Shown here piece after piece: positions 52,998-62,038 of a DNA stretch of 64,000 nucleotides. This DNA is from Paenibacillus arenilitoris (GTDB taxonomy: Bacteria; Bacillota; Bacilli; Paenibacillales; Paenibacillaceae), in contig NZ_JACXIY010000037.1 in NCBI RefSeq assembly GCF_014705655.1, forward strand, positions 1-64,000, in the 5' to 3' direction. The notes under the pieces are model-generated. The model made no database searches. It was not told where the DNA came from and saw only the letters and a list, made by a program, of their open reading frames with translations. The translations under genes and the position numbers were made by a program. Numbering within the stretch: position 1 is the first letter of the stretch; each line of letters opens with the position of its first letter.

Positions 52998-55358
52998 TTA
53001 TAGCCCGGAGCGCTGGGGACGCAGCATCGCGCCGTGCAGCTTCCTGTACTCGCCGGGCGTAAGCCCGGTCTGCTCCTTGAACACCTTGATGAAATAGTAC
53101 GAATGGCTGTAGCCGACAAGCCGCCCGACCTCGCCGATCTTCATGCCGCCGCCGAGCAGCAGCTCCTTGCTCCGCTCAAGCCTGACCGCCTTCAAATAGT
53201 CGACGAACGTGTCGCCGGTAATCTGCTTGAACAGGCGGCTAATGTAAGCCGGATTGAGCTTTAGCCGCTCCGCTACCGCGTTGAGCGACAAATCCAGGGC
53301 GTAGTCCCGCTCGATGATCTCGACCGCCCTGGCGATATGCTGGTTCCCCTTGGCGCTCAGCTCGCGCTCGATATAAGCGGAAGAAGCTTGAATGACGCGC
53401 TCGAACCAGCGGACAATGCGGCTCATGGAAGACTGGCCGAGCAGCTCGCGGTAAAGATCGGCTTCCTCCCCGAGCACGCTTCCCACGTCCGCGCCGAGCT
53501 GGGCGAACGCGCCGAGGATAGCCGTCAGCAGCTGCACGAAGGGAGGCTGGAGCTGGTTGTAATGCATGCGGCTCTTGTGCGCTTCGATCTCCGCGACGAA
53601 TTCCCCGAACGCGCGGATCGCCTCCTCCCCTCGGCCCGTCTTCAGGCAGCCGAGGATCTGCTCTTCCTTCTCCTTCGGATAGCGGAAGCAGGCGGCGCCG
53701 TCGAGCCGGCTGTCCTCGATCGAGATGACGTCCCCGCTGCCGTACAGGACGCGATATTTCAACGCTTCGATCGCCTCCTCGTACGATTGCGGGAGATCCC
53801 GGGCGGACTCGCAAGTTCTGCCGACGCCGATGGTGAAGCGGCCGCCCAGCTCGCGGTTCGCTTCGTCGAGCAGCCGCTGCCCCAGCCTGAATACTTGCTG
53901 GCGGTCCATGCCGCCGCACGACAGGACGAGGGCGACGACGTCCTGCTCCGTCTCCACCAGGAACCGCTTCGCGCCAAGCAGCAGCGGGCTCCGGCCGATC
54001 GTATCCGTGACGCGCAGCTTCCGCAGCTCGCCGGTCATGCGCGCCTCCGTCCCGGTCTCCTGCCGGTCGGGCTCGTCCAGGGCGATGGCCATGACGACCA
54101 GATTCGTCCGATCCAGATCCACGTTCAAATCGTTCTGCCTGGCGGAAATTTCTTCCGCGGTCATCCGGTTCCGCCTCAGAAGTGCGGCCTTGAACTGCTC
54201 CCGCTGAATCGGCAGGCTCCGATCCAGCTTCTCCTTGTAGTAGTCCCGCTCATCGATCGCGGACTGCATGAACCGGCCGATGACGCCGAGCTCGTCCGTG
54301 CGCTCCAGCTTGCGGCGATCCGGGTTCCACCCCGCCATCGATTTGAGCCGCTGGATCGGCCTGTACAGACGCTTAGACGACAAATAGGCGAGCATGAGCG
54401 AGAGGAGGAACAGAAGCACGGCCGAGAGGGCGATCGTTCGCTTCATGGAGACCGTCCCCTTCGACAGCGCCTCCATATCCGAGACGTTCATGAACGTCCA
54501 GCCCAGCAGAGGCGATTCCGCGTAGCCGACCAGCTTCGGGCTGCCGTCGACGTTTTCCTCGAAATAGCCCGCTTCGCCGGCGGACCCGACAAAGGATGGA
54601 AGAACTTGCCGGATGCTTTGGTGCAGCCGAGCGGCGTTTTTGTGAAACAAGATATTCCCTTCCGCCGAAACGACATAAATGTCGTCCTGCCGGTTCAGCC
54701 TGCTGAATATTTTCGTATGCATCATTTCGGCATCCAGGTTAATAATGAAGGCGCTGTTCCCTCTGCCGGTCTTATAGAGGAGCGTCAGCACGTTTTTATC
54801 CGGGGAGCGGTACTGCCTGGCCATTCTCGTGTCGGTGAAAAAGATCGTCTCCGCTGCCTGCGGCAGCCTGTCGTACCAGCCCTTGTCGTAAAATTCGTCC
54901 CAGCCGAACTGGCGGTTCGAGCCGTCGTTGTCCGAGGTAAGGACCGATTGGTTGCGGTCGTCGTAGTAGTAGACGGAGTCGACGAAGGCGTTGGACAGCC
55001 GGAACGTGTGGAACGTCTCGATGGCGTTTTTTTTGGCCTCCAAATACGAATAAAGCGCCGGCAGATCCTCCTTCCGGAGCTCCCCTTGCAGGCTCTCGTA
55101 ATAGCCGCCTCTCGGGAACCGCTCGAATTTCTGGAACGACCGGTTCAGCGCAAGCTGATTGGCGTTCTCCTTGATTCGGTTCAATACGATCTCGATCGCG
55201 TTAATGGTCTGGTTCAAATATTGCTGCTTGCTCGCCGCCGTCTCCTTCCGGAACGTATCGGATACTTTAAAATAAGCGACGATGTTGGAGACGAGACTCG
55301 GAACGACGGCGAGCAGCGCCATCGTCAATATCAGCTTCGCAAAAAAATTTCTCCGCAT
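52998..55358 (-). CDS. Membrane-bound AraC family regulator with Cache-like sensor
   Basis: This 786-residue one-component sensor has a membrane helix at about 8-30, an extracytoplasmic Cache-like domain (about 30-290), a second helix (about 295-320), a cytoplasmic linker (about 340-670) and a C-terminal AraC domain (about 680-780) with LNPAYISRLFKQITGDTF and VGYSHSYYFIKVFKEQTGLTPGEYR. Such proteins sense extracellular sugars and switch on adjacent lpl-type importers. It lies between the secreted Asp-box gene and the importer operon on the same strand. ATG 55358 is chosen over the frame start 11 codons upstream. Confidence 0.9.
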   Translation of the reverse strand: MRRNFFAKLILTMALLAVVPSLVSNIVAYFKVSDTFRKETAASKQQYLNQTINAIEIVLNRIKENANQLALNRSFQKFERFPRGGYYESLQGELRKEDLPALYSYLEAKKNAIETFHTFRLSNAFVDSVYYYDDRNQSVLTSDNDGSNRQFGWDEFYDKGWYDRLPQAAETIFFTDTRMARQYRSPDKNVLTLLYKTGRGNSAFIINLDAEMMHTKIFSRLNRQDDIYVVSAEGNILFHKNAARLHQSIRQVLPSFVGSAGEAGYFEENVDGSPKLVGYAESPLLGWTFMNVSDMEALSKGTVSMKRTIALSAVLLFLLSLMLAYLSSKRLYRPIQRLKSMAGWNPDRRKLERTDELGVIGRFMQSAIDERDYYKEKLDRSLPIQREQFKAALLRRNRMTAEEISARQNDLNVDLDRTNLVVMAIALDEPDRQETGTEARMTGELRKLRVTDTIGRSPLLLGAKRFLVETEQDVVALVLSCGGMDRQQVFRLGQRLLDEANRELGGRFTIGVGRTCESARDLPQSYEEAIEALKYRVLYGSGDVISIEDSRLDGAACFRYPKEKEEQILGCLKTGRGEEAIRAFGEFVAEIEAHKSRMHYNQLQPPFVQLLTAILGAFAQLGADVGSVLGEEADLYRELLGQSSMSRIVRWFERVIQASSAYIERELSAKGNQHIARAVEIIERDYALDLSLNAVAERLKLNPAYISRLFKQITGDTFVDYLKAVRLERSKELLLGGGMKIGEVGRLVGYSHSYYFIKVFKEQTGLTPGEYRKLHGAMLRPQRSGL

Positions 55359-55425
55359 GATCCTGCCCCTTTCCGCCCGCTGAAATAGCAAGGAGGCTGA
55401 TCGGGATCAGCCTCGACATGCTTGT

Positions 55426-57096
55426 TTATAAAGTCGATTCGTACAATTGGGCCGCTTGCTCGTCGCTCAGCGCATAGTCGAAAATTTGCACCTCGTCTAT
55501 AAGGCCCGCCCACGGCCTTGAAGCGCCGGACTTCTCCTTGCCGATTCGAAGCGTATTGTCGCCGTTCACGTTGAACGGAATCGGGACCGTCGCGCTGCTG
55601 TACGGCTCGCCGTTCATATAGAGCTTCAGCAGATTGGCCTCCCGCTTGGCGACGATATGCGTCCACTGGCCCGCCGCGAACGCGCCGCTGCCGCCCGTCC
55701 CCTTCTCGGAGCCGCCGCCCGCCGTCATGAAATAGATGCCTCCGTCGCTCTGCGCCCGAAGCCACCACTGGCTTGCCCCGGCGACGGCATCGCCGTACCA
55801 CAGCAGGAACATCTGGCTGCCGCCCACGGCGTCCGGCTTCGCCCAGAGCGATACCGAGAAGTCGCCCGTGCCGGCGCTTAGCCCCGTGCCGTCCGCAATC
55901 TCCGCATAGTCCTGATTGTCGAAGCGCAGCGCATTGCCCGACTTGCCTGCCGCGACCTCCGCGCCGAAGACCGTCAAATGATTGTCATTGCCGCTTGCAT
56001 CCGGCGTCTGTCCGCCATCGACGGCTTCCATGTGTAAGTACGCGGCCGTCGCTCCCGGGTTTACGTCGAGCTTCTTGAACACGATCTCCGAACGGTTGTA
56101 ATTGTAGGAGGTGTAGAACTTGCCCGGCTCGTATTCGATCATGGCCGGGTATTCATCCTTCGCGGTTCCTTTGTCGGCGAACAGCACCGGCTCCGACCAC
56201 GGCTGTCCCTGCCGCTTCGTCTTGAAGTACAGCTTGCTTCGGGCGCTGTCGTCGTTGTACAGATAGACGTACTGATTATCCGCCGTCGTGGTAACGGGAG
56301 CTTTAGAATTAAAATTCGGAAGATAGGCCTCCTGCGCCGGCGCCGTCCATGTCAGCCCTCCGTCCGTGCTGGTGCTGCTGTAGGCGAAGCCGCCGCTCGA
56401 GGCGTTCGTCCGCATAACCATCCAGAGCGTATTCGGAAAATAGGACGCCGTTACGAAGCCTTCCTGCAGCCCGACGCCGGGATCGGGTATAAAGGCGTGC
56501 TCGTACCAATCCTTCAGGTTGGCCGATCGGAGCAAGCCTTGGCCTCCGCCGTGGTACGGAAGCAAATAGTTCGATCCGCTTTTGTAGATTTTGCCGCCCA
56601 GCACCGTCTTGACCGCCGTATCGTCATAGTTTCTCGTCATGTAATGGTTGACCCACGTATGTCCCTTATCCGTGCTTTTCTTCGCGACGAGCAGCTGCTG
56701 GCTGTCCGAGCTCGGCAGGCTGCTGTCCGTCTTGCCCATGAAGGCGTACAGCGTGCCGTTGTCGTTGTACAACGTGACATTGGCGTAGCTCCAGCTCGCG
56801 TCGTGCTGCGCCATAATGCCCGGCGCGCTCCAGGTCGCGCCGCCATCGCTCGAATAGGCGTACATGATGTCGCCCATGTCGCGGTGATCCGGGCTGTATT
56901 CGGCTCTCCAGGCAATGACGATGTTGTTCGCATCGTACGTGACGATGTCCGAGGTGTGCACGCTCGTATAACCGCCGCCTTTGACGTAGACGACCTTCGA
57001 GCCGGACGTGCCTGCCGCTTCCGCCCGCATGGCCGGAACCAGGAGCAGGACCGCCAGCAGCAGCATTACGGCCTTCGCCTTCGCTGAAGCTTTCAT
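55426..57096 (-). CDS. Secreted Asp-box (sialidase-fold) protein with LamG domain
   Basis: This 556-residue protein has a signal peptide (about 1-28). An Asp-box propeller spans about 35-345 (SSDGGATW, STDGGLTW and others), followed by a LamG/concanavalin-like domain (about 350-550; YLHMEAVDGGQTPDASGN, FSVSLWAKPD). It resembles sialidases but lacks a clear RIP arginine motif; the propeller begins with a YTSVHTSDIVTYD strand. It may release or bind an acidic sugar outside the cell. Its ATG overlaps the stop of the lyase gene (ATGA), so the two are co-translated. Confidence 0.83.
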   Translation of the reverse strand: MKASAKAKAVMLLLAVLLLVPAMRAEAAGTSGSKVVYVKGGGYTSVHTSDIVTYDANNIVIAWRAEYSPDHRDMGDIMYAYSSDGGATWSAPGIMAQHDASWSYANVTLYNDNGTLYAFMGKTDSSLPSSDSQQLLVAKKSTDKGHTWVNHYMTRNYDDTAVKTVLGGKIYKSGSNYLLPYHGGGQGLLRSANLKDWYEHAFIPDPGVGLQEGFVTASYFPNTLWMVMRTNASSGGFAYSSTSTDGGLTWTAPAQEAYLPNFNSKAPVTTTADNQYVYLYNDDSARSKLYFKTKRQGQPWSEPVLFADKGTAKDEYPAMIEYEPGKFYTSYNYNRSEIVFKKLDVNPGATAAYLHMEAVDGGQTPDASGNDNHLTVFGAEVAAGKSGNALRFDNQDYAEIADGTGLSAGTGDFSVSLWAKPDAVGGSQMFLLWYGDAVAGASQWWLRAQSDGGIYFMTAGGGSEKGTGGSGAFAAGQWTHIVAKREANLLKLYMNGEPYSSATVPIPFNVNGDNTLRIGKEKSGASRPWAGLIDEVQIFDYALSDEQAAQLYESTL

Positions 57097-58046
57097 CCCT
57101 CATTCCCCCATTTCTTCTCGTGCCGATAGCGCCGAAGCGTGCCGCTCTGCACATAGTACGCCTCGATCGAAGCGCGCTCCTCCGCCGTGAACTGCTTGAG
57201 CGGCCTTCGCACGGCAGGTGTCGCGATTACGCCTTGCAAATACAGGATGTGCTTCTCGTAAGGGATCACGTCATACCCGATCATATGGGCGATGACCTCG
57301 TTCGCCTCCGCCTGCAGCGCCTGCAGCGACCGCTTGGCCGGACGCTCCTCCGAGGCGACGGCGTCGTACATTCGCGCGAACAGCCCGGGCATCATATTGA
57401 AGGTGCTTCCGATGGCGCCGTCCGCTCCCGCATACGCGCCGCCGAGGTAGACCTCGTCGTGGCCGTTGTAGATCAGGAACTTCTCGCCGCACTTGGCCCG
57501 GATCTGCTGCATTTCAAACAGGTTGAGCGACGTGAACTTGACGCCGATGCACTGCGGGTGACGGCTGAGCTGCTCGTAGAAATCCGTCGACAAGCTGACG
57601 CCGGTCGCGCCGGGATAATGGTAGACGATCATCGGCAGCGAGGTCGCCGCCATAATCGATTCGTAATGCTCCCGGATTTCCTTCGCCGACACCTTGTAAT
57701 AGAACGGGACGACGGCGGATACGGCGTCCGCGCCCTGCGCCTCGGCATGCTCCGCCAGCCGGACTGATTCCCCGGTGCTTATGCAGCCGACATGGGCGAT
57801 GATCGTGACGCGGCCCGCAGCCGCCCGGACGACCGCCTCCAATAACTCCATCCGTTCCTCGGCTGTCAGAAGAAAGCCTTCGCCGGTGCTGCCTCCCACG
57901 TAGAAGCCGCTTATGCCTTGCTTGATTTGATGCTCGACCAGCCGGGCCAGCGACTCGAAATCGATGTCTCCCCCCTCGCGCATCGGCGTCAGCAGCGCCG
58001 AAAAAATGCCGCGGAACCCGTTCCCGCTCTCCATCGCGTTGTTCAT
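57093..58046 (-). CDS. nanA: N-acetylneuraminate lyase
   Basis: This 317-residue class I aldolase of the DapA/NanA family has GSTGEGF (phosphate/carboxylate loop) near the N-terminus, a YHYP Tyr in the usual place, the Schiff-base Lys in IGVKFTS, and the NanA-specific stretch NGHDEVYLGGAYAGADGAIG. It should split N-acetylneuraminate into N-acetylmannosamine and pyruvate. GGAGAGGGA precedes the ATG. It is the first gene of the leftward run toward the Asp-box protein. Other DapA-family aldolases are the alternative, but the stretch above favours NanA. No nanE or nanK gene is in the window. Confidence 0.87.
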   Translation of the reverse strand: MNNAMESGNGFRGIFSALLTPMREGGDIDFESLARLVEHQIKQGISGFYVGGSTGEGFLLTAEERMELLEAVVRAAAGRVTIIAHVGCISTGESVRLAEHAEAQGADAVSAVVPFYYKVSAKEIREHYESIMAATSLPMIVYHYPGATGVSLSTDFYEQLSRHPQCIGVKFTSLNLFEMQQIRAKCGEKFLIYNGHDEVYLGGAYAGADGAIGSTFNMMPGLFARMYDAVASEERPAKRSLQALQAEANEVIAHMIGYDVIPYEKHILYLQGVIATPAVRRPLKQFTAEERASIEAYYVQSGTLRRYRHEKKWGNEG

Positions 58047-58146
58047 TCGACCATTCCCTCTCCTTTGCGAAACCGTTATGATAGTGGGATTATAGCCCGA
58101 AGCCGCGGATGGCGGTTCTCATAATTTTATAAAACCTTTCATTTCT

Positions 58147-58170
58147 TTGGAAGCGCTTCAATCGTATAAT
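58147..58170 (+). promoter_or_regulatory. Promoter of the AraC gene with cre-like site
   Basis: TTGGAAGCGCTTCAA (58147-58161), a near-palindromic cre, lies directly before TATAAT (58165-58170) in the -35/-10 interval, where CcpA would block polymerase. Confidence 0.6.
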
Positions 58171-58207
58171 AAAGCTACGACGATCGGCGGGAGGCAAGGA
58201 GAACGGC

Positions 58208-59074
58208 ATGTACCCCCAATACTTGTTCGAATTTCCGAATATCGATTCGGATTTCCCTTTTTATATGAAAAAAAAGAAATATACGTCCGTCTCCCCGCAT
58301 CGGCACGATTTTATCGAGTTTTCGCTGGTGCTGGAAGGAAGGGGCAAGGAGCGGATCAACGGCGCGGAGCATGATCTGCGGCCCGGCACGCTGGTGCTGC
58401 TGCTCCCTTATCAGATCCATGAGTACCGTTCCTTGGCGGACGACCGGTTAACGATGTATATATGCAACTTCGACATGCAGCTGCTAGCGACGGGTCCCGA
58501 AGCGGCATGGGGGCTCGACGAGCTGCTGCTTGGCCGCGATCCCGATCAGCCCGCTTACGTTCGCTTGCCGGAGGAGGCGCTGGGTGAGACGGTTCGGCTG
58601 TGGGACGCGCTTTACGGGGAGTACGAATCGTCGCAGGCGTGGCGGCCGATCGTGCTCCGCTCCTTGCTGCTGCAGGCGCTGTCCCAATTCGTCCGGCACG
58701 GAAGCGCGGCGCAGGAACCAAATAAAAAAGGAAGGCCTGCGCCTTCCTCCAGAAATATATGGCCGGTCGTCCAGTACGTCTACGAGCACTTCCTGGACCC
58801 GTTATCGCTGCAGGAGTTATCCGAGAGGTTCCACGTCCATCCGACGCAGCTCAGCTCCCAGTTCGGGGAGCAATTCGGCCTGCATTTCGTCGATTTCCTG
58901 CACGAGCTTCGGATCCGGCATGCGTGCAGCCTGCTCCTCTCCTCGACCTTGCCGATCGCCCAAATCGCGTTTGAATCCGGCTTCTCCTCCTACCCGACCT
59001 TCTCCCGCGTCTTCCTTCGATTGAAGGGAGTGACCCCCCGGCAATACCGGGAGCGGCGGAACGGGGAGCGCTGA
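58208..59074 (+). CDS. AraC family transcriptional regulator, divergent from nanA
   Basis: This 288-residue regulator has an N-terminal cupin (about 20-110; HRHDFIEFSLVLEGRGKERI, GTLVLLLPYQIHEYRS) and a C-terminal AraC domain (about 185-285) with FHVHPTQLSSQFGEQFGLHFV and SGFSSYPTFSRVFLRLKGVTPRQYR. It is transcribed away from nanA across a 160-nt region and is the likely local activator of the lyase/Asp-box genes. AAGGAG precedes the ATG. Confidence 0.9.
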   Translation: MYPQYLFEFPNIDSDFPFYMKKKKYTSVSPHRHDFIEFSLVLEGRGKERINGAEHDLRPGTLVLLLPYQIHEYRSLADDRLTMYICNFDMQLLATGPEAAWGLDELLLGRDPDQPAYVRLPEEALGETVRLWDALYGEYESSQAWRPIVLRSLLLQALSQFVRHGSAAQEPNKKGRPAPSSRNIWPVVQYVYEHFLDPLSLQELSERFHVHPTQLSSQFGEQFGLHFVDFLHELRIRHACSLLLSSTLPIAQIAFESGFSSYPTFSRVFLRLKGVTPRQYRERRNGER

Positions 59075-59103
59075 CGATGATAGGTAAGTATTCAAAGCTA
59101 AAT

Positions 59104-59610
59104 CTACGACTTGTCATGGTAGAAAATATGTTTGGCGGACACGGCTCCGCCGGCAAGCCGCAAAATGCCGAACGAATACATCGGCTGCCTCCTCTTATCC
59201 GTCGGCGACCCGGGATTAAAGACGAGCAGGCCGCCCGAACGCTTAAGCACCGGGATGTGGGAATGGCCATAAATCAGCACATGCAGACGATCGTTCTGGA
59301 ACGCTTCGAGCGCGCGCGCTTCCGTATTGCTTCTCCTCCCCGGGCCATGTCCGTGAACGATGCCGATTTTTACGCCCTCGAGCTCGAATTGTCTCCGCCA
59401 GCCGAACTTGCGGACGATGTCCGCTCCGTCATTGTTGCCTGCGACGCCGTAGACCGGAGCGAACGCAGCCAGCGCCTCGTATACGGAAAGCTTCGTCCAA
59501 TCGCCCGCATGAATGACGGCTTTTGCCGTTTTGAGCTCGCGCAGCAGCCGATCCGGCAGCTTCTTGTTCATTCTTGGCATATGCGTATCGGATACGACGA
59601 CGATTTTCAT
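59104..59610 (-). CDS. YfcE/MJ0936-type metallophosphoesterase
   Basis: This 168-residue phosphoesterase has metal ligands D8 and H10 in VSDTHMP, D37 in HAGDW, N in GVAGNNDG, and His residues in IVHGHG and IYGHSHIP. The family hydrolyses phosphodiesters with Mn2+ or similar metals. The ATG at 59610 has GAGG about nine nt upstream; the GTG two codons earlier is less likely. It is a stand-alone gene converging with the AraC gene. Confidence 0.92.
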   Translation of the reverse strand: MKIVVVSDTHMPRMNKKLPDRLLRELKTAKAVIHAGDWTKLSVYEALAAFAPVYGVAGNNDGADIVRKFGWRRQFELEGVKIGIVHGHGPGRRSNTEARALEAFQNDRLHVLIYGHSHIPVLKRSGGLLVFNPGSPTDKRRQPMYSFGILRLAGGAVSAKHIFYHDKS

Positions 59611-59636
59611 CCCCACCGACCTCGATTCCTGTCTTC

Positions 59637-59720
59637 TTATTGTTCAATCGTATTTCCCATGTTCGGCAAATAGACCAACAGGACGGCGGTCGCTGCAACA
59701 ACGAGAAAACCGACCGCCAA
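59637..59720 (-). CDS. Possible 27-residue membrane peptide (weak)
   Basis: A frame starting at TTG 59720 reads MAVGFLVVAATAVLLVYLP and ends GNTIEQ, a plausible membrane helix. There is no good ribosome site and the frame is closed just upstream. It may be a remnant, or nothing. Confidence 0.25.
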   Translation of the reverse strand: MAVGFLVVAATAVLLVYLPNMGNTIEQ

Positions 59721-59800
59721 TGTTTTCTGCCGGATGCGTATAACTAATTACATTAGTTTTGGCAAGCATGCATCGCCTCTGCTATCAGCACAGCTAACCG

Positions 59801-60043
59801 AGCGCAAAGCCTGCAATTGTGCAGCCTTTGCGCTACCGATGTGGCGGCCGTACGGAATGCCTGCGTATGTACAGGCTTTTCGGGACATGAGCCTCCTTTT
59901 GTGTTTACCAGCTGGAAAAAGATGCACATTCGCAGGCATTTGCTTCGCCGCACGTATAAAGCGACCGAAAGCCTGCACATTCGCAGGCTCCGGCAGGCTT
60001 CGGCATGCTCCGGCAGGCTTCGGCAGGCTTCGGCATGCTTCGG
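59801..60043. repeat. Cluster of GCCTGC palindromes and 10-bp tandem repeats
   Basis: A 34-nt palindrome (59801-59834; AGCGCAAAG, CTGCA and mirrors) is followed by related stems: GCCTGCGTATGTACAGGC near 59859, GCACATTCGCAGGC near 59926 and GCCTGCACATTCGCAGGC near 59970. Then a 10-bp unit CGGCAGGCTT or CGGCATGCTY repeats five times (about 59991-60040). It fills most of the 59611-60174 gap. No protein is convincingly encoded. Confidence 0.6.
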
Positions 60044-60174
60044 GAATCGGTCAACACCCCGTCTATAGGCGGCGATGGACCGCTGGCATTTGAGCAACCG
60101 GTGACCAAGCATCGATTCGTTCCTGCAGCGGCCGTTGCCGCAATCCGGCTGGTGCTGGTGGTCGGTCGAGCATC

Positions 60175-61209
60175 TTAACCCCGGATCAACGTGACCTTAA
60201 ATACGCTTCCCGATTCGGAGCTCGTCTCCAGCTCAGCGGTCCCCTGGAACAAGGCAAGCAAATGGCGGACAATCGACAAGCCCAGACCAGCCCCGCCACT
60301 CCTGCGTGCCCGTGACGAGTCGATTCGATAAAACCGTTCAAAAATCAGCTCCCAAGACGCCCGGGGTATTCCCTTCCCCGTGTCCGAAACCCGTACCGCA
60401 ACCCGTCCATCTTCTTGCGAGACCTGCAGCGTTACGTTCCCACCCGTCCGATTATACCGGATGGCGTTGTCCAGCAGATTTCGAAAGACCAGGAATAAGA
60501 AGCTTTCTTCCCCCTTGACCAAAGCCGCGCAGGGCTCCGTCAGATGAAGCGTCACCCCGTATTTGACGGCCACCGGTTCCATAAATGAAGTGACATCTGC
60601 AAGAATGTCGGCAAGCTCTACAACCTGGTGCTCACCATGCTCCCGATCGTACGTACCGTCCGCCAGCAGCAGCAAATCCTCCGTTAATGACTCCAGTCGC
60701 GTAAGCGTCCGCTCGGTTGTCGCCTTGTAATCCCGCCATTCGCTTGGATCAATGCCATCGCCGTCTCCGGCCACTTCAAGATTCGTACGCAGAATGGAAA
60801 GCGGCGTTCTTAATTCATGCGCGGCCGCGGAAACAAACCGGGCCTGTTGGTTAAAGGAGTGTTCCAGCCCATCCAGCATCGAATTAAATACGATCCCGAG
60901 CTTCTTCAATTCGTCATGCAGCAGGTCAATTTCGAGACGTTGGTGCAGGGTGGATGCCGTTATTCCGGCAGCTGTCTCACTCATCCGTTTCACTGGCTTC
61001 AGGATAATGACGGCGAGCCAGTGCGAGCTCAGAATCATGCCTATTAGAACGACAACCAAGCTTATGATACGCCCCTGCGACTCGGATACAATGCTGTAAA
61101 CGGAGAAAAAAGACTCTATAGACACATATAGCGTAATCAATATCGCCAAAAAAAGAATAGAAAACAGCGTCACTCTTGCACGAAGCGAAAGCCGGTTCCA
61201 CGGTCTCAT
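60175..61209 (-). CDS. Sensor histidine kinase (classical HisKA type)
   Basis: This 344-residue kinase has two membrane helices (about 13-31 and 47-70) with a short outer loop, HAMP (about 68-120), HisKA with phospho-acceptor H131 in AAAHELRTPLS, and the ATPase motifs FRNLLDNAIRYN, VSDTGKGIPRAS and GGAGLGLSIVRHLL. Its small sensor loop suggests it senses the membrane. The ATG overlaps the stop of the response regulator (ATGA). The ribosome site is AAGAGGAAA. Confidence 0.93.
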   Translation of the reverse strand: MRPWNRLSLRARVTLFSILFLAILITLYVSIESFFSVYSIVSESQGRIISLVVVLIGMILSSHWLAVIILKPVKRMSETAAGITASTLHQRLEIDLLHDELKKLGIVFNSMLDGLEHSFNQQARFVSAAAHELRTPLSILRTNLEVAGDGDGIDPSEWRDYKATTERTLTRLESLTEDLLLLADGTYDREHGEHQVVELADILADVTSFMEPVAVKYGVTLHLTEPCAALVKGEESFLFLVFRNLLDNAIRYNRTGGNVTLQVSQEDGRVAVRVSDTGKGIPRASWELIFERFYRIDSSRARRSGGAGLGLSIVRHLLALFQGTAELETSSESGSVFKVTLIRG

Positions 61210-61919
61210 GTCGTTTCCTCTTTCTTTGCAGCCGTGCTCAGAGCCCATTTATACCCATACCCTTGAACGGTCTGAATATACCTCTCCCCTGCCTCCGGAT
61301 CATGGTGCGAGAGCTTTCTGCGCAAGGAATTGACGTGAACCCTGACCGTAGAGGAAAAGGGATCCGCATGGATGTCCCAAACATGCTCAAGAAGCCTTTC
61401 GGACGAAATGACCTCGCCGGGATGCAGCATCAGGTATTCGAGCAGACCGAATTCTTTTCTCGTTAATGAAACAAGAACATGCTCGAACCGGACTTCCTTC
61501 GTTTTCGAATCAAGGGTAAGCTGGCCGAACTGCAGGACGGGGCTTTTCACGGACGAACGCCGGCGAAGGAGCGCCCGGATGCGGGCAAGCAATTCATTGA
61601 ACACGAACGGTTTGCGGAGATAGTCGTCCGCGCCCGAATCGAGCCCTTCTTCCGCCTCGTCCGGATGGCTGCGCGCGGTCAGCATGAGGATAAACACATC
61701 GTTATGGTGCGAGGACTGACGAATCCGATGACAAAGCGAAATGCCGTCCAGCTCCGGAAGATTGATGTCGAGGAGAATGACGTCATAATCATTGGTATCC
61801 GCGTGCTCCCACCCGGTCAGCCCGTCTACAGCGATGTCCACCGCATAACCTTCCCGCTTTAAGCCTTTGGCTAACGCGCGTGAAAGGTCCTCCTCATCTT
61901 CAACAATGAGGATTCGCAT
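61206..61919 (-). CDS. OmpR-family response regulator
   Basis: This 237-residue protein has a receiver domain with VEDEED, phospho-acceptor D51 in LLDINLP, and the conserved Lys in LRKPF. The C-terminal winged helix (about 135-230) contains LTRKEFGLLEYLM and VRVHVNSLRRKL. The ATG has AAGGAG upstream. It forms an operon with the kinase and is divergent from the thioredoxin/CcdA genes, which it may control through the TTAACA repeats. Confidence 0.94.
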   Translation of the reverse strand: MRILIVEDEEDLSRALAKGLKREGYAVDIAVDGLTGWEHADTNDYDVILLDINLPELDGISLCHRIRQSSHHNDVFILMLTARSHPDEAEEGLDSGADDYLRKPFVFNELLARIRALLRRRSSVKSPVLQFGQLTLDSKTKEVRFEHVLVSLTRKEFGLLEYLMLHPGEVISSERLLEHVWDIHADPFSSTVRVHVNSLRRKLSHHDPEAGERYIQTVQGYGYKWALSTAAKKEETT

Positions 61920-62005
61920 ATCACCACTCCTTCCTTCAATGACAATAGAATAGCACACGCATTTTCGCGATGCGAGGAAAAGAAGGCCGTCATCCGGAGC
62001 TTCAC

Positions 62006-62038
62006 TTAACAAGGATTTAACAGCCCGCCCTTTATAAT
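62006..62038 (+). promoter_or_regulatory. Promoter with OmpR-type direct repeat
   Basis: TTAACA at 62006-62011 and 62017-62022 (11-bp period) resembles a PhoP box. TATAAT (62033-62038) follows 10 nt later with no good -35, so activation by an OmpR-type regulator is likely. A further TTTAACAG lies near 62070. Confidence 0.6.

Noticed and set aside
53337-55388. 683-residue frame antisense to the membrane AraC gene
   Set aside because: Shadow frame without a recognisable domain; the minus-strand gene has all expected motifs.
59734-60112. Overlapping Cys-rich frames of about 120 residues
   Set aside because: They are translations of the GCCTGC palindromes and tandem repeats, open in several frames at once.
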